Assembly: GCF_016545825.1 (NCBI RefSeq)
Contig: NC_052621.1
Coordinates: 21,602,940 to 21,666,939 of the forward strand
Origin: Eucalyptus grandis
Taxonomy: Eukaryota > Streptophyta > Magnoliopsida > Myrtales > Myrtaceae
Direction of reading: 5' to 3'
DNA: 64,000 bases
Under the pieces are notes generated by a model, which was not told where the DNA came from, searched no databases, and was given only the letters and a program-made list of their open reading frames with translations. Both the position numbers and the translations under genes were made by a program. This document shows, piece by piece, positions 1-11,380 of the stretch. The stretch's first letter is position 1; each line of letters begins with the position of its first letter.

Positions 1-509
1 ATTTCATATCAAATGGACATGGTTTAGACCTTGAACCAAATTAATTTTGGAAAACAGACTTTCTGGAAAACAGACACAGTTTTGTACTAGACTGAGCGAT
101 TTACTCGACCGAATCTAGAAGGATCTGGGTTTAGATATCATCATGAAAAATGTTCTTTTATGTGTCTTTTACAATATATTCAAATTTGGGAATTTTCTGA
201 ACTCGTTTTATTTGGTTTCTGGATTTAAACTTGGAAACGTGCGAGTGGACCTATTCTACCGGTTAGAGCCGATTCTGAGTTATAATGGTTCTTGATACTT
301 TACTTGCTGGAAATGGTACATTTGGTGATGTGGTTACTCTGTGTTATGCCTTGAGGACTATGTGTGTTGAGGCGTGAATGGTTATGTCATGGTTGTGGTG
401 TTGTTGGTGTAATGCTTGCTGATTTGTGCAAAATTGATGACGTAAGGTTGGTTTGTGACATGCCTAGAACTTATGCTCGATAATCGTGTGGGTGATGCTC
501 CTAAGTGGA

Positions 510-675
510 AAGCCCATGCCTGTGTGGCAATAATTAATCGTGCCTGTGTGGCGTAATATTATGCCTGTGTGACGAAAATTGATCGTGCCTGTGTGGTGTA
601 GAACGTGCTTGTGTGGCGTATTACTGAGCCTGTTTGGCTGTATTTCTGTGTGTCGGGTATCGTGACTATGTGGCC
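510..675 (+). repeat. Short tandem repeat in Tekay-like LTR
   Basis: Five to six imperfect units of roughly 25-35 nt contain the core GTGCCTGTGTGGCG. The same array is present at 7891-8055 in the 3' LTR, so it predates insertion of the element. Confidence 0.7.
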
Positions 676-1030
676 GAAATTAATTGAAAGGCATGAGTTA
701 AGCACATCGTTTATGGCACGCGCGCATGAATCGATGACGTGTAGGGTGTGGCAATGACCAGGTAAGATCGCTTGTGACCCAACTCATGTGTGATTGATGA
801 AATGTATCATCTAATGGCCATGTGCATCACATATGTCATGCTGAATTATAACGTGTAGGATATGTCATACCAGGTAAGGATGTATGCGAATCGACAGTTG
901 CCTATTCAAATTGTGTGGTTGTGCTTAGGCAGCCCCTAAAGCATATTTTCTTCCTAATCGGGTCTTAGGAAGTAGAACTCCATGAGACATTGTCTCACTG
1001 GTTATTGAATAACCATTTTCAGGTCCATAG

Positions 1031-1105
1031 ATGGTGTTGGTAAAGGACCAGGAGCCCAAAGTTCGTGAGGTGAAGTCCGAAGAATCGATGACCATGTCCG
1101 ACTAG
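1031..1105 (+). CDS. 24-codon ORF after an acceptor-like site in the LTR
   Basis: ATG GTG TTG GTA ... TAG follows an ACCATTTTCAG splice-acceptor-like sequence by 8 nt. The frame is also intact in the 3' LTR copy at 15006-15080, with only a few substitutions and no indel. The peptide is charged and has no recognisable domain. GTAAG donor-like sites occur upstream at about 763 and 876. This may be a small terminal exon of an LTR-initiated transcript or simply chance; two copies of one LTR cannot separate the two. The sequence does show a layout parallel to the 83-codon ORF of the other LTR family here. Confidence 0.3.
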   Translation: MVLVKDQEPKVREVKSEESMTMSD

Positions 1106-1373
1106 CTAATTGTAGACAATTCTCTTTTGTAGGGAGCCGATTCCTTTCGGTAAACCTTTGTGTATAGACCGAGGTGTTTATAAAAAGGTATATTTTGTAA
1201 AAGTTGGCCCTACTTTTCTATTGTATTGTATTGTTGTCTGGGGATTTTATATATGCTTCCGCATGCGCATTTAAATGAATGGGTCAGCAATGCGTCTTGA
1301 GACATCGCTATTTAATCGACTAAGAAGGGATGGGCACGTGCTCGGAGGATCGGAGCGTGACATTCCCTTTTTG

Positions 1374-1391
1374 TGGTATCAGAGCATGGTT
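1374..1391 (+). other. Primer-binding site (tRNA-iMet type)
   Basis: TGGTATCAGAGC begins 11 nt after the LTR end. This is the standard plant PBS complementary to the 3' end of initiator Met tRNA. It fixes the 5' LTR/internal boundary of the element. Confidence 0.9.
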
Positions 1392-1569
1392 GTTAGAAAT
1401 TGGAGTGATAAGGTGCGATGGATATGGGATAGTAAGTAGGACGGCCTTTAAATACATGACTGGTGCATGTCAATGGTAGTTGACTGGTAAAATTGTTTGT
1501 CATGTGTGGATCGCTCATCTTCTAATCTAGTGTAGATTTGGAAGACAGGTTCTAGTATAAGACTGAACC

Positions 1570-2945
1570 ATGAGTGAGCTGGAGCAGAGAACTCCAAATA
1601 AGAGAACCGTTAAGCCTACGGCTCGGGTTAGGTCACTGACTAGGATTGGTACCCGAGGAGGCCAAGGTAAAGCACCAGCATAGGCTAGCACTAGTGGCAA
1701 AGAACCATCTCCCCGTTTGTGCCGGGTAGCAACCCCTGGTGATCCCAGGATCGAAGGGATCATGCGGGTACTAGAAGTTATGGGTAACAGAATGGATTAG
1801 CAGGCACTGAACCAAGACGCCGCTGTTGAAGCCGCCGCTCAAGTCGCTGCTACTACTGTTGTCTCCGCCGCTACTAAGGCTGCACTCGCTACAGCACTGG
1901 CCGCCGCACTCGCCACTGCACCCGTCGAAGGTCCGCCAGGAATTGTGGTCGCTGAAAGACCGATTCATAAGCTGGTGGAGCAATTTTTGAAATTGAATCC
2001 ACCTCAGTTCACCAGGGCAGGAGACCCCAAAACTGCTGCGTTGTGGATCCAAAAACTGGAGAAGGCTTTTGCACTACTGATGTGTAATGAAACTAAAAAG
2101 GTGGTCCTTGCAACTTACCAACTCTTTGCAACTTACCAACTAGAGGGAGTTGCAAATACTTGGTGGAGAACCACCCAAAGAACAATATTTCTAGAAGGTG
2201 TTGTCCCAGAGTGGAACGCCTTCCTTGAGGTTTTCAATAGCAAATACTTTTCAGAGACTAACAGAGAGATAAAGATGGCAGAGTTTTAGTGTCTTCGCCA
2301 AGGTTTTCTTACTGTTGATCAATATGAAGCAAAGTTCGCTGAACTATCTCAGTATGCTCCAAAATTGATTGAGAATCCGGCAAACCGAGCTTGAAGGTTT
2401 AGCGACGGATTCAGACCGGATTTGAGAAGCATATTGGTCTCTCTGGATCTAAGAACTTATAATGACCTTTATGGGAGAGCCCAGAAGATCGAGAAAGATC
2501 AAAATGAAAGAGCCGCTTCGTCTTGGTCGAGATTCAATACAAATAGAGATGCAATTCGCTAGGGAAAGAGGCCTATGTCTGGTGGTAGATTCCATGTCCC
2601 GCCCAACAGGAAGGGTGGAATTGGAAAGTCAGAGCCCAATCAGATTGGTGTATGTTGCCTTTGTGGAAGACAACATGGATTAGCCTCATGTTTTCCTAGG
2701 ACAAGAGTTTGCTACGAGTGTCGCTAGCACGGCCACCTGGCCAAAGATTGTCCCCAAAGATAGATGGGACTGCAACAGTTACCGCCACTGCCACAGATGG
2801 GTCAGAACCGAGGAATTGCACCGCAGGATGCACTATATGGTGGATTGTATTGGCCGTCAGCTTAGAGATGAAGCGAGTTATGCATCGAATAGGGAGGGCA
2901 GTGTCCCCGGAACAATCTTATCAAAGTGGCGCGGTAGAATTTTGA
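1570..2945 (+). pseudogene. gag: gag of Tekay/Del-like element, disrupted
   Basis: The likely start is ATG 1570. The frame has an Ala-rich N-terminus and then the capsid-type core of chromovirus gag (HKLVEQFLKLNPPQFT at ~1966-2013; ALWIQKLEKAF; later GFRPDLRSIL). A CCHC zinc knuckle of form CYEC-X4-H-X4-C lies near 2712-2755, with a stop codon inside it, preceded by a C-X2-C-X3-H-X4-C-like copy. Gag would package element RNA in cytoplasmic particles. In-frame stops occur near 1681, 1798, 2287, 2391 and 2560, and there is a ~24-nt internal duplication (QLFATYQL region, ~2118-2145). It cannot produce full-length Gag. The assignment to the Tekay/Del clade rests on gag, the integrase tail and the PBS together. 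Confidence 0.85.
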
Positions 2946-3261
2946 TTAAAGGTTGTAGAACCTCAGTTGTTGTAATGAAGTCATAGAAAGGAGAATCACT
3001 GGCTAGGGTTACACTTGAATATTCTGCCTATGTATAACGTTGATACCATCTATAAAAAGGTTTGGCTTGAGGAGCTTTTGTTGTAATGAATTGTTGTCGC
3101 AATGTAATACAATTTAACCCATTGATGGATGAAAATTTCGAAATTATTGGAAATCGAGGAGGACCCTCGACCCCTTTAATCTCGTCACTTGAGGCAACCT
3201 ATTTGTTAGACGAGGGTTGTCAAGGTTAACAGGCAACTATCGTGGATACAACAATTGAGGA
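2946..3261 (+). pseudogene. Protease/RT junction remnant with RT core deleted
   Basis: The stretch 3185-3250 reads like the linker between protease and RT in Tekay elements (LDEGCQG...VDTT). It is joined directly to the thumb/connection part of RT (EEHERQLRTVLQTL). The RT fingers and palm, including the YxDD active site, are missing, as is most of the protease. The join at about 3252 is best explained by an internal deletion. Stops are frequent. No other gene is visible in this stretch. Confidence 0.6.
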
Positions 3262-3815
3262 GCACGAGAGACAGTTGAGGACAGTACTCCAGACTCTATG
3301 AGATCATGAATTGCACGACAAGTTTAGCAAGTGTGAGTTTTGGTAGACTCATATTGCTTTCCTAGGTCACGTGATTTCAGGTGAAGAAATCTCCGTGGAC
3401 CCGATCAAGGTTGAAGTAGTTATCAATTGGCCAAGACTAACGTCAGTGTTGAAGATCAGAGGATTTTTAGGTTTAGCTGAATACTACATAAGGTTCGTGG
3501 AGAGATTTTCAGCAATAGCTTCGCCTTTGACTCGACTGCTGAAGAAGGAAGAAAAGTTTGTGTGGACAAACAAATGCGAGCGTAGTTTCCAAAAGCTTAA
3601 GCAGAAGCTAACTATTGCACCTGTACTAACCATTCCATCTAGTCCTGAAGGATACGAGATTTATAGTGATGCGTCATTCAGAGGACTGAGTTGCGTGCTG
3701 ATGCGACATGCTAAAGTTGTTGCATACGCGTCCCGTTGGTTGAGACGTCATGAACTAAACTACTCAATGCATGACTTAGAACTTGCAACATTAATTTTCA
3801 CTTTGAAAATTTAGA
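3262..3815 (+). pseudogene. pol: RT connection and RNase H of Tekay-like pol
   Basis: The frame is open from 3371 to 3812. It contains the gypsy RT thumb (FLGHVISGEEI; GFLGLAEYYIRFVERFS) and then RNase H with the first catalytic Asp context YSDAS (3661-3675) and the ASRWLRRHELNYSMHDLEL motif. A TAG stop follows TLIFTLKI at 3812. RNase H would degrade the RNA strand of the replication hybrid. This piece is the best preserved part of the element, yet it cannot work because the polymerase core is deleted upstream. Confidence 0.85.
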
Positions 3816-5385
3816 GACGTTAGTTGTGTGGAGAAAGATTTTGGATCTTTAATGACCAACCAAATCTCCAGTATTTATTCTCTTAGAAAGAGTTGAGTAT
3901 GAAACGGTGCCGTGAATCAGAACTTTTAAAATATTAGGATGGTGATATCTAGTATCACCCCGGAATGGTGAATAAGTTCGTAGATGTGTTGAGTTAGGAA
4001 TCTTTAGTTGCTCGTATGTTGGTTAAGGAATGGACCTTACTTGAAAAGGGTTCGAAATTTGGTTTTCAAATTTGAGGTAAGCCACATTTCGAATTTTATG
4101 GCCTCCCTCGGAATTGAACCGAAGGTTTAGTTCAGGATCAAGACGTTTCGGTTGATGGACCTAGATGTCAGAAGATCCTGTAAAAGAATACTAATAAGAA
4201 AGAGACTAACTTTTAGATTTCTGAGGATGAAACACTCAGGTTTCGAGAGTGATTGGGTGTACTTGACATTGTAGCACTCAGGTAAGAGACCTTATTAGAA
4301 ATTCACGGTAGTGGTTGCAGTAATCGACCAAGCAATACAAAGTAGGTCAGAATCGGCATCAGTTTGTTTGGTAAAATGATATCTAGTTAGATATCACTGA
4401 CAGGTCGCAAGCGTTAAATGTGCTAATAAGTAGAAGTCCAATAATGCAAGCTGGGAGGACTTTTACAATCACTTGAGAGTCCCGAGTGGGAATAAAAGTA
4501 TATCACGATGAACCTTGTGACGAGCTTGTCAAAAGAATCGGAGAGGTAATGTTTCCAATTGGGATAGTGGTCAACAAATGGATGAAGCCGACCCACTTCA
4601 TTACTGTATGAAGGGATCTTGATTTGAACAAACACGAAGAGGTATACGTGAGTCAGATAGTTCGTCTTCGTGGAATACCAGTGGCGGACCTATATTAGAT
4701 TTAGAAGAGAGGATTCTCAATTTTAGCAGAATAGTCAAATGGTTCCTTCTGAAACATTGCATAGCAGAGTGTGCAGAACCTTAGTTGTAGAAAGAAAAAT
4801 AGGCGAAGAAAGATCACAGGCCCAGAGTCAATTCAGCAGTCAGTGATTGCAATTGTTGTGATCAAAATCAGATTATGGACCGCTCAAAGCTGTCGGAAAG
4901 GTTGTATTGTTAGGCATTGAAGACCCTTAGAATTCCAAATTTGGTGATTGCACCTTTCTGAAGGTGTCACCAATGAGGGATGACTTGCGCTTCAGCAAAG
5001 AGGGAAAACTGAAACAGAGGTACTTAGGTCCCTTTGAGATTCTTGGGAGAATCGAGACCTTAGTGTATCGTCTTGCATTGCTACCGAGATTGGCGCAAGT
5101 GCACGACGTTTTTCATGTGTTGAGGTTGAGGACGTATGAGCCTGACCCGACCCACGCGCTAAATCTTCAAGAATTAGACGTGGACGACCGAGTATCGTAC
5201 GTGAAAAGCCCGATTCAGATCGTGAATAAGAAAGATTGGACTCGGCGAACCAAGATAGTCCCCTTGGTCGAAGTGGTCTGACAACACCACAGGACTAAAG
5301 AAGTAACCGGGAAAAGTGAGACTCGATGAGACGACGATACCCCCACCTTTGAGGTTAAGGATAGGTAAAGGTTTAAATTTCGAGG
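3816..5385 (+). pseudogene. pol: Integrase and C-terminal chromodomain-like tail, degenerate
   Basis: Pieces of the Tekay pol C-terminus appear in order across frames. They are the RNase H-integrase spacer (VKEWTLLEKGSKFGF, ISEDETLRFRE), a decayed catalytic core (KYITMNLVTSLSKESER near 4495-4545), and the conserved tail LRFSKEGKLKQRYLGPFEIL to VHDVFHVLRLRTYEPDP (4985-5145). After these comes a chromodomain-like stretch (RRTKIVPLVEVV, then HH-TKEVTG). The first catalytic Asp context reads MNL where MDF is usual in the clade. Many stops and missing blocks leave no functional integrase. Confidence 0.8.
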
Positions 5386-5396
5386 ACGAAATTTTT

Positions 5397-5412
5397 ATAA
5401 GAGGGGAAGAGT
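5397..5412 (+). other. Polypurine tract
   Basis: AAGAGGGGAAGAG lies immediately before the TGTGACATCC that opens the 3' LTR. It is the expected plus-strand priming site. Confidence 0.75.
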
Positions 5413-8136
5413 TGTGACATCCTAGATTTTCGACTCTGCTTTCAATTCAATAAATGGGGCATCTCATCGACGCGCCTATAAGGCTGTTCTCAGAGCTGAT
5501 CACTCTTGAAATAACTAGATTATCTAGGGAAGCCATAAAGGATTATAAGGCAAATAGACTTGAGGATTCGACCATGAATCGGCTACTCGACCGTGTTCAT
5601 CTGTCGAGATCATTACAGCACAGACGTAAATTGATTAGAGATCAGAGATAGGTCGGTTCAACTGAGATGTGTGGCCGATCGTGGGTGACTCTACTAATTG
5701 GAAAATTCTCGTCGCCTGGCACTAGTTTGATTTTCCTGTCGTTTTGGTACCCCGTGTCCGTATTTGAATCCTTGAGATTTTTATGACAACCGAGAGTCGC
5801 CAATGTGTCGAGTGAGTTCATTGTGTCTCGAAGAAAATCGGCCACGGGTTATTTGCCCTAAAAGTTCTGAAAACTATCCGGTAGCCTAAGTCATGCTAAA
5901 AACGCTGAATGAAAATTAATCACAAATTTGAGTCCGATTTCAGAAATTAAAGATTCTTTAGTGTCAAATAAATTCTAGGAGTATCGACTCGCCTCAGAAA
6001 ATTTTTCTGACAACCAAGACTTTTTGGAAAAAGTCGACTTAGGACCCTTTGTGTGTAGAAAATGCCGGGAATTAATTTTGATTACAAAATTGAGATGCAA
6101 GACGGTTTATTGGGTGAGGAAAGTTATCAATTTGATAATTGAGGCATCGATTGTAATTATGAGGGCCAATTGAGAGTGGATCAAGAGAGAATTATTGTCC
6201 AATTGAAGCTATAAGTTGGAAATTCGTAGCCCCCTTGTTTCCTAGCATTTTGGATCATCTCATGAGTTATTGGGCAAGTATGTATGGCTCATTTGAAGCC
6301 ATGGGTTGTTGGCTTCATGGACAAGCAAAGAGGGGGTAACAACTTGGTAGAAAAATTGGCCAAAGGACCCCACCAAGGCCAAGCTTGCTCCACACACCTC
6401 TCTCTCTCTCTCCCTCATCCTCTCCCTTGGCCGGCGAAAGCACTTCATTTCCCTCCCTCCTTGCTGTGTTCAACGCCTCCATCAGTAGGGAAGAAGAAGT
6501 TGCAGCTGCCACCACCCGAATGCCGTTGTCGCCTTACACTGCCTTGCCATCGCAGTCTGCGCCCCACCTGTACGCGCCGTCCACCGCGACCCTACCTTCC
6601 TCACGCCCGATCCAACCACCGTCTAGCCGCCGTGGAGCCTAGCTGGGGCTTTCCTTAGGCATGTCTTCGTCAATAAACCTCTATCTATGCCTAGTTTGGC
6701 CTATTCCTTCCTTCATGATCAATTCCCGCTTAAATCGAGTTGATTTCCTCTCATTTCCAACCAAGATCAACAAGTAATTTTGTGGGTCTCCAGCCACCTT
6801 TTTGGCCACTTTTGAGGTGTTTCGGGGCCCTGGAGCTTAGGCCCGCTTTGGAGAAAAGCGTCCCCTGCGCCATTCCGGTCAGTTTGATCAGACCCGTCCG
6901 TTAATCAAGTGAGTTTTGCTCACTAATCCCTTATTAGTCGATTAATTATGCTTAAGAGTTGTTTATATTAGCTTACGTATGGATTACTGATAAGCTAAAA
7001 TGGATTAGTGTAACTTAATTAGTGAGATTTGTGCAATAGATGATGGATTAGTCGAATCTAGTGAAAGCCCTGTAGTTATGGTTTCTAGACCCTCGCCATT
7101 TGCCATTTTTGTAGATCGAAATGGGTTACGAATTTGAGATTGATGTCTTCTTGAGAAATGTTTTAGACATCCTCAGCTACAACATACATTTTACTCAAGA
7201 TTTTAAGAGATTTAAAAGATAGAGATATCAGCTCCATCATTTACAAATAGAATCTTGAACTGTGTTGTAACTATTGACCTTTGAGGATTCTAGGGGTTTT
7301 TACCAACTCTTAGGGTTCGAACTTCAAAATGTTTTATTCATAAAACTTGTTTTTCATATCTTCTAGTTTAACATACTCAAATTTTAGATCAAATGGACAT
7401 GATTTAGACCTCGAACCAAATTGATTTAGTAAAATAGACTTTCTGGAAAACAGACACAATTTTGTATTGGATTGAGCAATTTACTGGGCCGAATCTAGAA
7501 GGATCTGGGTTTATATATCTGCATAAAAAATGTTCATTTATGTGTCTTTTATAACATATTCAAAATTAGAAATTTTCTGAACTCGTTTGATTTGGTTTCT
7601 GGATTTAAACTTGGAAACGTGCGAGTGGGCCTATTCTGCCGGTTAGAGCCGATTCTAAGTTGTGATGGTTCTTGATACTTTACTTACAGGAAATTGTACA
7701 TTTGGTTATGTGGTTACTCTGTGTTATGCCTTGAGGACTATGTGTGATGAGGCGCGAATGGTTATGTCATGGTTGTGATGTTGTTGGTATAATGCTTGCT
7801 GATTTGTGCAAAATTGATGATGCACAGTTGGTTTGTGACATGCCTAGAACTTATGCTCGATAATTGTGTAGGCGATGCTCCTAAGTGGAAAGCCCGTGCC
7901 TGTGTGGCGATAATTAATCGTGCCTATGTGGCGTAATATCATGTCTATGTGACAAAAATCAATCGTGCCTGTGTGGCGTAGAACGTGCTTGTGTGGTGTA
8001 TTATCGAGCCTGTTTGGCTGTATTTCTGTGTGTGTTGGGTATCGTGCCTGTGTGGCCGAAATTAATTGAAAGGCATGAGTTAAGCACATCGTTTATGGCA
8101 CGCACTCATGAATCAATGACATGCATGGAGTGGTAA
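5413..8136 (+). repeat. 3' LTR of the Tekay-like element, left part
   Basis: The LTR starts TGTGACATCC after the polypurine tract and runs to the insertion point of a nested element at 8137. From 7381 on it aligns with the 5' LTR at 1-760. A CT-rich and then GC-rich leader (6400-6660) resembles the GA/CT-rich leaders of the other LTR units here. Reading frames in it (for example 6284-6658) are low-complexity and probably not coding. A TACAACATACATTTTACTC module at ~7180 is shared with the other LTR families. Confidence 0.85.
7891..8055 (+). repeat. Short tandem repeat, 3' LTR copy
   Basis: This is the counterpart of the GTGCCTGTGTGGCG array at 510-675, with transitions scattered through the units. 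Confidence 0.65.
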
Positions 8137-8434
8137 TGTGGCATCCTAAATTTTCATAACGATCTCTAGATGCACTACGACCCATGAATAAGTGATGGAA
8201 GCGCCATTGAACTATATTATAGCCATTAGACCAATGGATTACAATTAAACAAGGCCGAGCATTGAATGGATTATTGCTTTGTTGGGAATCTATCCTATGT
8301 TCATGTATGATCCAGGTTGTACTAAAGGATAAATTGATAAGGAATTTTCTATTCTTGGCTGTGTATTCTATAAGTCGGATTACCATCGATTAATGTTGCA
8401 ATATTATATGGCCATGTGAGTATTTGTAATTATG

Positions 8435-8950
8435 TATATATAAGTGGGGATTAAGGTGGATTATTAGGAGCAAGTGTGGGCTGGATTCCTAAGGCCCAAA
8501 ACAACCCAAAGTAGCCCACATTCCCCCATCATTCGGTTGACCAAGGCCCAGCCAAATGGGGCCCATCATCCTTGCATGAAGATTGACTAGTGGCAAGAAA
8601 GATTAAGCAAGTGTCTCTGCCCCCATTGCTTCACCGGTGATCTCCATGCAAATCCAATGATTACTAGCTAATCATGAGGGTGAAAGAAAAAGAGAAGGGG
8701 CGGAGTGAGCAAGGAGTGATCGAGAGAGAGAGAGAGAAACCGAGAGAAAGAGAGAAAGCCCGAGAGAAAGAGAGAGTTCGTGAGGGTGCTTCGGCGAGGG
8801 GAGAAGGAGACCAGCCCCGCCGTGCGTGCGCCAGCTGCCGCTGTTGACATCGCCTAGCTTCGCCGTTGATCGAGCCACGCCCGGAGTCCTCAAATCGCCG
8901 TTTGCTTGCTGTGTTTGCGTTGAACTTAAGGCAAGTGAGAGTCCGTTGAT
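8435..8950 (+). promoter_or_regulatory. TATA box and GA-rich leader with GC-type donor, unit 1
   Basis: TATATATAA at 8435-8443 is followed by a GAGAGA-rich leader (8695-8785) and a GC-rich stretch. That stretch ends in TTAAGGCAAGTGAGAG at ~8927-8942, which fits a GC-AG 5' splice site (AAG/GCAAGT). The same donor context is seen at the matching place in the three related units. Promoter activity is inferred from motifs and position only. Confidence 0.4.
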
Positions 8951-9835
8951 CTACACTTTGCTTGCTGTGGTTGTGTGTGAAGTGTAATAGATTTTGGAGA
9001 TGCTTGAGTTGTGATGCTGGATGCTGGAATTCGAAAGTATAGGAGTAGTTCTTTAAGCTAGCAAACTGTTTCATGGAAAAACAGCTTGACCTTTGGCGAC
9101 TCCGTGAATTTTCTGTAATTATCTAGCAGAAATTTGACTTCGTGTCCTTGATGAAAGTTGCAGATGACATCTTAAGGAGTAACATACTAAAATTTGAGAA
9201 GAAACGGATAATTATTTGTAGGTGAAAATTTTTTTCTCTGAAATTGTTAAGTCTGGAAATCGTTACCGAGGATTAGGGAAAGTTATGATGATTATAGATT
9301 TTTATATATAATTAATATGACTTTGAGTTCTTCACAAAAACTTTACCTCTAGGTTCTTTCTATAACATATAAAAATTTCAGAATTTTCTGAGTTGATTTA
9401 GGGTTTATACCGAATTTGTGAAAAAAACTGTACAATGGTGATGTTTGAAATTTTAAGGCAGTGATGCATGGACCATAGCGACTCGTAAGAAGTTCTTTTG
9501 ACATGGTGTTCTTCATGAAACCTTTTTTTCTATAGATCTTTTTTATAACATGTTAAATTTTCATAATTTATTAAGATCGTTTACTAATTTTTCCAGAATT
9601 TTAATTAAAGGAGTGCATTCTGTTTTATCCGAAAATTATTTTATTTTCAAGAACAAATGAATTGCTCTAGGAGATGTGATATCTTGGGTTGTTATTTATA
9701 CAGCATATGTGGTGACATTTAGCATATCCTATGACATCAAAAGTTGATTGAAACCTTTGACATTATTGCATCAAATGCTATTTTGAAAGTGAAACATATA
9801 TGTGAATATACATTGTGATGTTGATGATCCTGTCA

Positions 9836-10035
9836 GACCCTTGAGTCGACGATGCCCCGGGAGTATCGGGATGCCCGGAGGTGTGTGCCGGATGTCCTCG
9901 GGAGTTTCAAGATGCCTAGAGGTGTGTGCCAGATGCCCGAAGGTGTGTGCCGGAAGCCTCGTGACGCTAGTTGGGGTGCGTGATGCCCGGAGGTGTGTGC
10001 CGGAGGTCTCGTGATGCCAAGTTGGGTGCGAGAGC
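9836..10035 (+). repeat. CpG-rich GATGCCCGGA repeat block, unit 1
   Basis: The core GATGCCCGGAGGTGTGTGCC recurs several times at irregular ~35-60 nt spacing. Matching blocks lie at 12728-13010 (+), about 26530-26790 (-) and 44750-45050 (-). The block is far more GC- and CpG-rich than its surroundings. Confidence 0.75.
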
Positions 10036-10393
10036 CAGGAGGGATGCAACGATTGGTCCCTGGGAAAAATGAGATCCTTTTGAATATCAAAATGGGAAAT
10101 GAATCATGCGCATGTGCGTGCATATGGCATGGTGCATGAATTGTCTATGAATTGAGTGGGTACTATTTGGCATGAAAATGTGGTCATTAAGGCATTGAAT
10201 GGATCTCATGAAAATGTGGTCATTAAGGCATTAAATGGATCTCATGGAAGTATATGCATGATTGCATGGATGATATGTGCATTTCACATGAAATTTTGGT
10301 TGTCTTGCTTGTCGCATTGTATAGTTTGACGGATCTTTTACTACTGAGTGATTGTACTCACCCCTTTTGGGGACTAACATTTCAGATTAAGAG

Positions 10394-10553
10394 ATGCCTC
10401 TGTTACTGGTCACACGTGGTACTTTTTATGGCTTACCATCCGATGTTGAGGTTGAGTGTTCGGAGCATTCCTGTGTTGGTGTTTGTGGACTGGTGTTCAT
10501 TCGTGTTCGAGTTTTAGTTATGTATGATGTGGGTTTACCTGATGGCCCTGTAG
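10394..10553 (+). pseudogene. LTR-borne 83-codon ORF, unit 1, 5' part
   Basis: This is the same protein as at 13509, starting at the conserved Met (MPLLLVTRGTFYGLPSDVEV). It follows the acceptor ACTAACATTTCAG. The frame is open until the unit at 10554 was inserted in it at TGTAG; the rest continues at 14199. It is more diverged than the three uninterrupted copies but had no stop before the insertion. The function is not recognised. Confidence 0.6.
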
Positions 10554-11068
10554 TGTGGCATCCCAAAAATTAAAGACAAGCTCTAAGGTTTCTTAAAGCT
10601 CATAATTAGGTAATGAAATTACCTATGGTTTATGCTTTAGCCATTAGTTTTCTCTTAAGGCTAAGTGATATGCTTGTGTTCATGAATTTTTGAAATTTGG
10701 ACTATAGGATAAATTAATGAGAATAATCTATGTTTGGCTACGCACCTCATAAATTAAATTCCTATAAATAAAATGTTACAAGAATTTGGCCATGTGGAAT
10801 TTAAAATTTAAAATTTATAGAAGAAAGAATAAAAAGGAAAAAATTTAATTTAATTTAGGTTTGGGCCTTAGGCCCAAAGGGGGTTTTTGGTGGGCCGAAT
10901 GGCCGGCCCAATAGAGGCCCACGGATGGGGCTGTCGCCGGCCCAAGGGAGGCCCAAGAAGGAGGGTGGCCGGCCCATTGCATGGGCCTTGCCAAGTGGCA
11001 AGGAGGACTTGCATGCATTGGCCAATTTGAGTGGCAAGTAATCATTGCCAATGATGATGGTTTGGGGG

Positions 11069-11260
11069 AAATAAAAGGAAGAGGAGGAGAGAGAGAGGCG
11101 GTTGGTTCCGTCCAAGCCAAGTGAGAAAGAGAGAGAGAGTGAGTTGCGAGAGAGTGAGGCCGAGAGGAGAGGAACCGAGGAGGAGGAGGAGCCGTCGCTG
11201 CCCGTTTGCCGCCCGTTCGCTGCCGTGTGCTTGTCGCTAGCTCGGTTTAGAGGCAAGTTA
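11069..11260 (+). promoter_or_regulatory. ATAAAAGG box, GA-rich leader and GC-type donor, unit 2
   Basis: GAAATAAAAGGAAG (about 11068-11081) precedes a GA-rich leader. The leader ends in TTTAGAGGCAAGTTAGGA (about 11246-11263), a GC-type donor context AG/GCAAGT. The minus-strand relatives keep the same order (near 28265-28470 and 46310-46510 on the plus-strand numbering). This marks a likely transcription start and first exon; no direct evidence is available. Confidence 0.4.
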
Positions 11261-11380
11261 GGATCCTCTTACTACTCTTGCATGTGTGTGTTGCATGTAT
11301 GTTTGGAGAAATGTCGAATTTTGGGCGATTAGGAGGGAGAAACCGAAGCTAGAATGACTTGTTCTTGAGTGATGTTGCTG

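Larger units (their letters stand above)
1..1362 (+). repeat. 5' LTR (right part) of a Tekay/Del-like gypsy element
   Basis: Bases 1-760 align with 7381-8136 and bases 751-1362 align with 14725-15335. This is therefore the right-hand ~1.36 kb of an LTR about 3.3 kb long; the left ~2 kb lies outside the window. It ends GTGACA, 11 nt before a tRNA-Met type primer-binding site. In a 60-nt stretch compared by eye (1-60 against 7381-7440) about 9 positions differ, so the element is old. The LTR holds a short tandem repeat (510-675), a TTTCAG acceptor-like site near 1015-1021 and a 24-codon ORF (1031-1105). The target-site duplication cannot be tested because the 5' junction is missing. Confidence 0.85.

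Noticed and set aside
6260..6658. Three overlapping frames in the Tekay LTR leader
   Set aside because: CT-rich low complexity with frames open on both strands; the leader of an LTR is the simpler reading.
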